A stretch of 11,217 nt of DNA from positions 1 to 11,217 of the forward strand of contig WLEH01000016.1 of NCBI GenBank assembly GCA_009704345.1, in the 5' to 3' direction. Each line of letters starts with the position of its first letter. Positions within the stretch are counted from its first letter, which is position 1. The notes beneath the pieces are model-generated. The model did not search any database, was not told the origin of the DNA, and saw only the letters and a list, made by a program, of their open reading frames with translations. The position numbers were made by a program, and so were the translations under genes. This DNA comes from Actinomycetota bacterium. Its GTDB lineage: Bacteria > Actinomycetota > Actinomycetes > S36-B12 > UBA5976. Positions 7,545 through 11,217 of this stretch are shown here, piece after piece.

Positions 7545-9170
7545 ATGAGTAGGAGACCATCATTTAGTGAACCTAATCTAGAATCAGCATCACTCCTCAT
7601 GGTCCGAAATATCCTAGAAAAAAACCGTGACCTGAAATATAAAAAAGACGGTGATGATCACATCACCCATGTTTCCTATAAAGGTGGACCCGATGTCCCC
7701 TTCACCTGGATAGAGATGAAGAAATACGGTAAAACCAACACCGGTTTCATTCGCACCATCTTCAATCTAAGACTGGAAATAGTTGACTCTGTTGTAGATT
7801 TCCTCATCAATAAACACCCCGGATGTATCAGCACCAAATGTACTAAATCCGCGTCCGGATCCACCGGCGCACAGACCACCCTATTTAGCGACTACGATAT
7901 CAGCCTCAGCGGAGGTAAATCCATCTCCCAGATCATTCGCATCTTCAACTCTATCTTCAAAATCATCTTCAATAATCCATCGTCCATCGTCTTCGACACA
8001 AACATCTACGCATACTCCTTCATGCTCCCCAGAAATGATACCACCCAGTCCATCCAGTCCGATAACTGGTCACCCGTTCCCCATGTCGCAAGAGGTACTG
8101 ATACCCGATACTTCATTCTAGACCACGATGATCCATCGCAAAGCGAATGGGCTCTTCGCCGCTTCTACACTCTAGCAAAAGACTGGAAATTCAGCAATGG
8201 ATACAAATTCCCCGAACACACACGAAAATGGTGCGAGGAAAATCCCATTAGCAGCGCCAGTATCGATAAATACATCGAAAAAGCGTCCGAAGTCGAAGTC
8301 TGTTTCAATACTAAATGCGATATTCACACGGAAATGGATCGCATATCTCACATGAACTATTACGGTGATGAAACCTACTTCTCCGCGGGAGCATTCTATC
8401 ATGTCGTCGGTACCATGCTCTACTATAACAAAAACTCATACGATGAGAAGATGGCGATCGTTAATTCCATCCGTCTACAACAATCAATGATAGAAAACCT
8501 AGGTTACTTTCTTCACTCTTTCGATCTCTTCACCCGCGACGAATTCATCAAATCCACCAAATATCTCCAACGCATCTATGATGCTGTCGCACTCAATACT
8601 CTATCTCTTCTCACTGAAATTAAATCCTATATTCGCGGACGTACTGCCGAAGAAATACTGGCGAAATACGGTGATCCAGCCATCGCAGATAAGAAGATCG
8701 ATGCCGTTCTAAACATCGTAAACTCACAGGGGTTTCACGGTATAGAAGTAGATGACCCCATCCGCAATGCCATCAATAAGATAATCGATCTCGTTTTCAA
8801 TAACGCCATCGATATCATTGACTATAATCCTCTTACCAGATCTCCACGTTCTAGAAGAAATGCCGTCACACCAGATGCTAAACTCAACCCAATCACAAGA
8901 AGAAACGCAGTTATACCCGATATCAATACATTCTTACCCATATCACCCAGCGATCTCGAGTCCACTAGATCCGGGGAGTCCACACCCACCCTCGACTCAC
9001 CATATCTTTCCCCTATTAATTCACCCACATCATCATCTTCACCTATAAAAAGCCCCAGCAAACTCCCACCAATCGGCGGAAGAAGGCGCAAATCACAGCG
9101 CAACCTGCGCAAATCACTGCGCAACCTGCGCAGTAAATCACTGCGCCATTACCACACCTATAAAAAATAA
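7545..9170 (+). CDS. Nucleotidyltransferase-like protein (541 aa), possibly poly(A)-polymerase-like
   Basis: Residues 105-118 read G-S, nine residues, then D-Y-D (SDYDISL), the signature of the polymerase-beta nucleotidyltransferase superfamily; D116 and D118 would bind metal. D151 in IVFDTNIYA is a plausible third carboxylate. Giant viruses and poxviruses encode poly(A) polymerases of roughly 475-550 residues with this catalytic core, so an mRNA-tailing enzyme is one candidate, but I could not recognise family-specific motifs beyond the core. A mostly helical region follows (about 200-425), including DETYFSAGAFYHVVG. From about 430 the protein turns into a Ser/Pro-rich, probably disordered linker with a 15-residue repeat (RRNAVTPD at 437-444, RRNAVIPD at 452-459). 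It ends in an Arg-rich tail built from a seven-residue repeat. The ATG at 7545 is preceded by CTATAAATA. The gene is divergent from copy B and converges on the membrane-protein gene. Confidence 0.85.
   Translation: MSRRPSFSEPNLESASLLMVRNILEKNRDLKYKKDGDDHITHVSYKGGPDVPFTWIEMKKYGKTNTGFIRTIFNLRLEIVDSVVDFLINKHPGCISTKCTKSASGSTGAQTTLFSDYDISLSGGKSISQIIRIFNSIFKIIFNNPSSIVFDTNIYAYSFMLPRNDTTQSIQSDNWSPVPHVARGTDTRYFILDHDDPSQSEWALRRFYTLAKDWKFSNGYKFPEHTRKWCEENPISSASIDKYIEKASEVEVCFNTKCDIHTEMDRISHMNYYGDETYFSAGAFYHVVGTMLYYNKNSYDEKMAIVNSIRLQQSMIENLGYFLHSFDLFTRDEFIKSTKYLQRIYDAVALNTLSLLTEIKSYIRGRTAEEILAKYGDPAIADKKIDAVLNIVNSQGFHGIEVDDPIRNAINKIIDLVFNNAIDIIDYNPLTRSPRSRRNAVTPDAKLNPITRRNAVIPDINTFLPISPSDLESTRSGESTPTLDSPYLSPINSPTSSSSPIKSPSKLPPIGGRRRKSQRNLRKSLRNLRSKSLRHYHTYKK
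9086..9148 (+). repeat. 21-base tandem repeat encoding an Arg-rich tail
   Basis: Unit one is 9086-9106 and unit two 9107-9127, differing at one base. A partial third unit follows from 9128 with a 3-base insertion. The period is a multiple of three, so the reading frame is kept: the peptide repeats RKSQRNL, RKSLRNL, then RSKSLRH, followed by YHTYKK. A basic tail like this would suit binding to RNA, DNA or an acidic partner. The high similarity of units suggests recent expansion by slippage. Confidence 0.8.
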
Positions 9171-9171
9171 G

Positions 9172-9202
9172 TTCCTCTATTTATTCGCTATAAACAGAGG
9201 AA
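9172..9202. terminator. Stem-loop between convergent genes
   Basis: Arms TTCCTCTATTTAT (9172-9184) and ATAAACAGAGGAA (9190-9202) pair over 13 bases with one A.C mismatch around a 5-base loop. The stem starts one base after the stop of the 541-residue gene (9168-9170) and ends three bases before the stop of the membrane-protein gene (9206-9208). One palindrome could therefore serve as 3'-end signal for both transcripts. This fits the palindromic transcript ends known from mimivirus-like giant viruses. Confidence 0.7.
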
Positions 9203-9205
9203 AAA

Positions 9206-9589
9206 TTACATGAATCCTTGGAACGCCTGGGCAGCAGTCTGAGCCGGGGCATCCGTAGTGGTGGCTTCCTTTGGCTCTCGCTTCTCGAGCTCTTTGGCGG
9301 CGTTCATAACCATGGCAGCGGCCTCACTTCCATCAGTGAATCCAGAGTAGCTGCTGGGGGTAAGAAGGGCGATGATGAAGGCGACTCCGACGAGCACGGC
9401 CACCGGGGTGTTGGTCATAGCCAAAACACCGATCAGAATGGCCATCACGGCCTTTCCGATTGGGTTAGCAATCAGAGGATAGACGAGTCCCGAGACCATT
9501 GGAGCGAGGAACGCGATGTAGAGAACGAGGAAGACATTGAGGGCAACAGAGGCAGCATCACCGGAAAAGAACTTCTTAACTGGATTCAT
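9206..9589 (-). CDS. Small hydrophobic membrane protein (127 aa), probable virion membrane component
   Basis: MNPVKKFFSG is followed by strongly hydrophobic segments at about 13-36, 45-59 and 62-76 (AILIGVLAM; VAVLVGVAFIIALL), giving two or three membrane spans, then a hydrophilic Ala/Glu/Lys/Thr-rich tail (about 85-127). From memory, short proteins with an N-terminal KxFF, a central NP motif and a VAFII-type last span are frequent in giant virus genomes, where they are thought to sit in the virion inner membrane; I could not check this. Its codons are richer in G/C than those of its neighbours, and the coding strand is C-rich, so the strand skew flips over this gene. This would fit high expression. 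The stop is TAA, next to a shared stem-loop; the start is fixed by a short divergent gap. Confidence 0.85.
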   Translation of the reverse strand: MNPVKKFFSGDAASVALNVFLVLYIAFLAPMVSGLVYPLIANPIGKAVMAILIGVLAMTNTPVAVLVGVAFIIALLTPSSYSGFTDGSEAAAMVMNAAKELEKREPKEATTTDAPAQTAAQAFQGFM

Positions 9590-9637
9590 TTTTAACTAGA
9601 TAGATAAAATAAATGATATTTATCTGCCCATCAAGAA
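9590..9637. promoter_or_regulatory. 48-base divergent promoter region with an inverted repeat
   Basis: This A/T-rich gap separates the divergent membrane-protein and cysteine-rich genes. It holds the inverted repeat AGATAAA (9602-9608) and TTTATCT (9619-9625) with a 10-base spacer. The symmetry could be a two-way promoter element or a protein-binding site. The CTATA motif seen before other genes is absent here; the leftward leader ends TTAAAA next to the ATG. Function is inferred from position. Confidence 0.4.
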
Positions 9638-10162
9638 ATGCGACGTCACATTGATTCATCACAACTCACCCGTCTTAGACAAGAACGCGCAAACAAATGG
9701 GTTAGCATGCGTCAAACATCCGACGCATCCACTCTTACCGCATCACGCAAATCCACCGCCATCAAATCGGAAGCATGTACCCCTATGCCCACCTCCGGCA
9801 TACAGAATACCGTTTTTATAGACGGACGCGAATGTGTCCAAACATCCCTTCCCAATACCGCTAATCGCACCTCCGATTGGCACGCCCTCCACACCGCAGG
9901 TGGTGCGGCATGCGCCGTCAAAGACGACCTGCGTGATACCACCATTATAGAACTAGACCCATGCGCCGATGACTGTAAACTCGACACCCCCAGTAATCCC
10001 CTCTCGCAGAACGTGGTTCGACGCAATCGCATTAACTGCGAAGAATACCAATATGTTCCAGCATGTCGCGGCGAATGCCCCTCACTTTCCACCGAATGCT
10101 CCGTATGCTATACACCCGGAGTCACAGTGAATATCAATATCGTTTGTTGCCCACCGAGCTAA
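9638..10162 (+). CDS. Cysteine-rich protein of unknown function (174 aa)
   Basis: I do not recognise a named family. The N-terminus (IDSSQLTRLRQERANKW) is basic and probably helical, a pattern I associate with uncharacterised giant-virus proteins. Twelve cysteines lie at 47, 66, 92, 109, 113, 134, 143, 147, 154, 157, 170 and 171, including C109-x3-C113, C143-x3-C147, C154-x2-C157 and a terminal CC. They could bind zinc or form disulfides; giant viruses often carry thiol oxidoreductases that make disulfides in virion proteins. No signal peptide or membrane span is seen. It is divergent from the membrane-protein gene and is followed by FEN1 on the same strand after 78 bases. The stop codon lies inside a 16-base tandem duplication. 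A structural or packaged protein is a guess. Confidence 0.8.
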   Translation: MRRHIDSSQLTRLRQERANKWVSMRQTSDASTLTASRKSTAIKSEACTPMPTSGIQNTVFIDGRECVQTSLPNTANRTSDWHALHTAGGAACAVKDDLRDTTIIELDPCADDCKLDTPSNPLSQNVVRRNRINCEEYQYVPACRGECPSLSTECSVCYTPGVTVNINIVCCPPS

Positions 10163-10180
10163 TCGCCCACCGAGCTAATC
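10149..10180 (+). repeat. 16-base tandem duplication across the stop codon
   Basis: The unit GCCCACCGAGCTAATC occurs twice without a gap (10149-10164 and 10165-10180), and a degenerate start of a third follows at 10181. The first copy encodes the last residues (PPS) and the TAA stop of the cysteine-rich protein; the second lies just downstream. Since 16 is not a multiple of three, the second copy is not an in-frame extension. It looks like a recent slippage duplication. Confidence 0.85.
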
Positions 10181-10191
10181 GCCACCACCCC

Positions 10192-10214
10192 TAAATAAAA
10201 TTGAGTTTTATCTA
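10192..10214 (+). terminator. Possible stem-loop 3' of the cysteine-rich gene
   Basis: TAAATAAAA (10192-10200) pairs with TTTTATCTA (10206-10214) over nine bases with one A.C mismatch and a 5-base loop. It lies 29 bases after the stop codon. It is weaker than the other two stem-loops and purely A/T apart from the mismatch, so chance is possible in such A/T-rich sequence. Its position after a stop matches theirs. Confidence 0.4.
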
Positions 10215-10240
10215 TAGAATATAACTATACTATAGAAAAA
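10212..10240 (+). promoter_or_regulatory. FEN1 leader with two CTATAGAA motifs
   Basis: CTATAGAA occurs at 10212-10219 and again at 10230-10237, 18 bases apart, the second running straight into the ATG at 10241. Related CTATAAA sequences precede both giant genes and the 541-residue gene. A recurring promoter or initiator element is inferred; which copy is used cannot be told from sequence. Confidence 0.45.
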
Positions 10241-11217
10241 ATGGGAATCAAAGGACTCGGTAAATTTATTCGTGACAACACGACTATGGGCCCCGCCAAA
10301 GATCTAAAAGATTATCGCGGGGCCACCTTCTACATCGACACCTCTCTTATCCTCTATGAATTTGTTCTAGCGATGCAGCTGGCCGGTAATCCCGACCCCG
10401 ATCAACTCCTCCAGCAGTACGGCATCCTCCAGAAAACATTCCAGTTCCTTGAAGCCGGAATACGACCAGTCTATGTCTTCGATGGACCCGCCTCTCACAT
10501 GAAAGCCGCCGTCATTGCCACCCGCAAAGAAGCCGAAGAAAAACGCAAAGCCAAAGGAGAAGCCGAACACCTATTCAAACCCACCCACGACCTCATCGAT
10601 CGCATCAAATTCGTCCTCACCGAACTCGGCGTAGACTGGATACAAGCACCCGATGAAGCCGATATCACTATCGCCGCTGCAACCATACGTGGTGGACCAT
10701 CATCCTACGCCTATAGCCGTGATCTAGACATGCTCACATTTGGAGCACCACGCGTCGTTGTTAGAGATGGCAAGAAATATAACACATACACTCTCAATGA
10801 CTCCGGCGGAATCAGCATCAATAAATTTGAAGACGGCGAAATCATCGAGAAAATCATCACACGACCCGAATTCATCACCCTCTGTATTCTATTCGGATGC
10901 GACTACATGAGCGGTATTCGCGGCATTGGTCCCAAAACCGCCGAGAAACTAATACTAAATGCTCCACCTGGCACCAGCCCCGCAGCAATTATAGCCGGAC
11001 AGAAAAACGCCACACACGATGTCATTTCACTCTTTACACGCGTCCATGAGTATTTCACCACCGCTGCCGCCAGAGTTCCACCTGCTGTCATCCATATCAA
11101 AGATGAACCCGCATATCACATCACTCACTCTCTAAACGAATTCCTGGTCTCCGCACGTGTTAGAGCGAATACCATAGCCAAATGGCAGAAAACAGTGGAG
11201 TCATTCAACCGGGTCCA
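10241..11217 (+). CDS. FEN1: FEN1/XPG-family flap endonuclease (3' end outside window)
   Basis: FEN1 cuts 5' flaps during lagging-strand maturation and base-excision repair. The first 325 codons are present and open to the window edge. The protein starts MGIKGLGKFI, typical of eukaryotic and giant-virus FEN1, whose N-terminal glycine enters the active site. Metal-binding residues line up with human FEN1: D33 (FYIDTS), D81 (VYVFDG), E139 and D141 (APDEAD), D161 and D163 (SRDLDMLTFG), D221 (LFGCDY). D141 replaces the usual glutamate of APxEAE. The helix-two-turn-helix GIRGIGPKTAEKLI (225-238) binds duplex DNA. The stretch between D81 and E139, which contains the basic helical arch (KEAEEKRKAKGEAE), is about 14 residues shorter than in human FEN1. 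The C-terminus, where a sliding-clamp motif would lie, is outside the window. Confidence 0.95.
   Translation, partial: MGIKGLGKFIRDNTTMGPAKDLKDYRGATFYIDTSLILYEFVLAMQLAGNPDPDQLLQQYGILQKTFQFLEAGIRPVYVFDGPASHMKAAVIATRKEAEEKRKAKGEAEHLFKPTHDLIDRIKFVLTELGVDWIQAPDEADITIAAATIRGGPSSYAYSRDLDMLTFGAPRVVVRDGKKYNTYTLNDSGGISINKFEDGEIIEKIITRPEFITLCILFGCDYMSGIRGIGPKTAEKLILNAPPGTSPAAIIAGQKNATHDVISLFTRVHEYFTTAAARVPPAVIHIKDEPAYHITHSLNEFLVSARVRANTIAKWQKTVESFNRV

Noticed and set aside
7469..7600. Extension of copy B by 44 residues to the upstream ATG at 7600
   Set aside because: It would overlap the divergent gene at 7545, cross the promoter region, and has no counterpart in copy A. The shared 24-base element marks the start at 7468.
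8818..9124. Overlapping short frames on both strands over the 3' part of the 541-residue gene
   Set aside because: They arise from the low-complexity Ser/Pro- and Arg-rich coding sequence. Their His/Pro- or Arg/Leu-rich translations look like frame shadows.
9218..9595. 125-codon plus-strand open frame rich in Gly, Asp and His
   Set aside because: Antisense to the 127-residue membrane protein, which has clear hydrophobic segments and a sensible stop next to a stem-loop.
9712..10092. 126-codon minus-strand open frame
   Set aside because: Antisense to the cysteine-rich gene; no hydrophobic or domain pattern and no leader of its own.

Overview
The window reads as a piece of a large DNA virus genome, most likely a nucleocytoplasmic giant virus (Nucleocytoviricota). 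The reasons are: intron-free genes packed with gaps of 35-80 bases; a eukaryote-type FEN1 nuclease beginning MGIKGLGKFI; no bacterial ribosome binding sites, but A/T-rich leaders with CTATA-type motifs just before the ATG; stem-loops just after stop codons; and small membrane and cysteine-rich proteins of the kind common in giant viruses. I cannot assign a family or genus from this sequence alone.

Layout. Positions 1-7468 hold two very large paralogous genes in tandem on the minus strand. The first (1-2987) runs off the left edge; the second (3047-7468) is complete at 1473 codons. Both encode the same modular order: a seven-repeat beta-propeller, two tandem modules resembling SusE/SusF-type carbohydrate-binding domains, a SprB-like module and Ig-like (Big_2-type) repeats, plus in the complete copy an unrecognised C-terminal region. 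Neither starts with a signal peptide. The best guess is a family of virion-surface or fibre-like proteins that bind glycans or other ligands. A 76-base divergent promoter region separates the second paralog from a plus-strand gene (7545-9170) for a 541-residue protein with a nucleotidyltransferase signature (GS-x9-DYD) and a long Ser/Pro-rich, then Arg-rich, tail. It converges on a minus-strand gene (9206-9589) for a 127-residue hydrophobic membrane protein, with a 13-bp stem-loop between the two stops. A divergent plus-strand gene (9638-10162) encodes a 174-residue protein with 12 cysteines. The window ends inside a FEN1-family nuclease gene (10241 onward).

Functionally the window mixes likely structural genes (the two giant proteins, the membrane protein, the cysteine-rich protein) with nucleic-acid genes (FEN1 for replication and repair; a possible poly(A)-polymerase-like enzyme). 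The most unusual features are the domain architecture of the paired giant proteins, a low-GC block inside the complete copy that ends near a domain boundary, a 24-base repeat spanning both start codons, and stem-loops after three genes that look like a common 3'-end signal. No gene-free stretch exceeds 80 bases. No tRNA, rRNA, CRISPR array or insertion sequence was seen.
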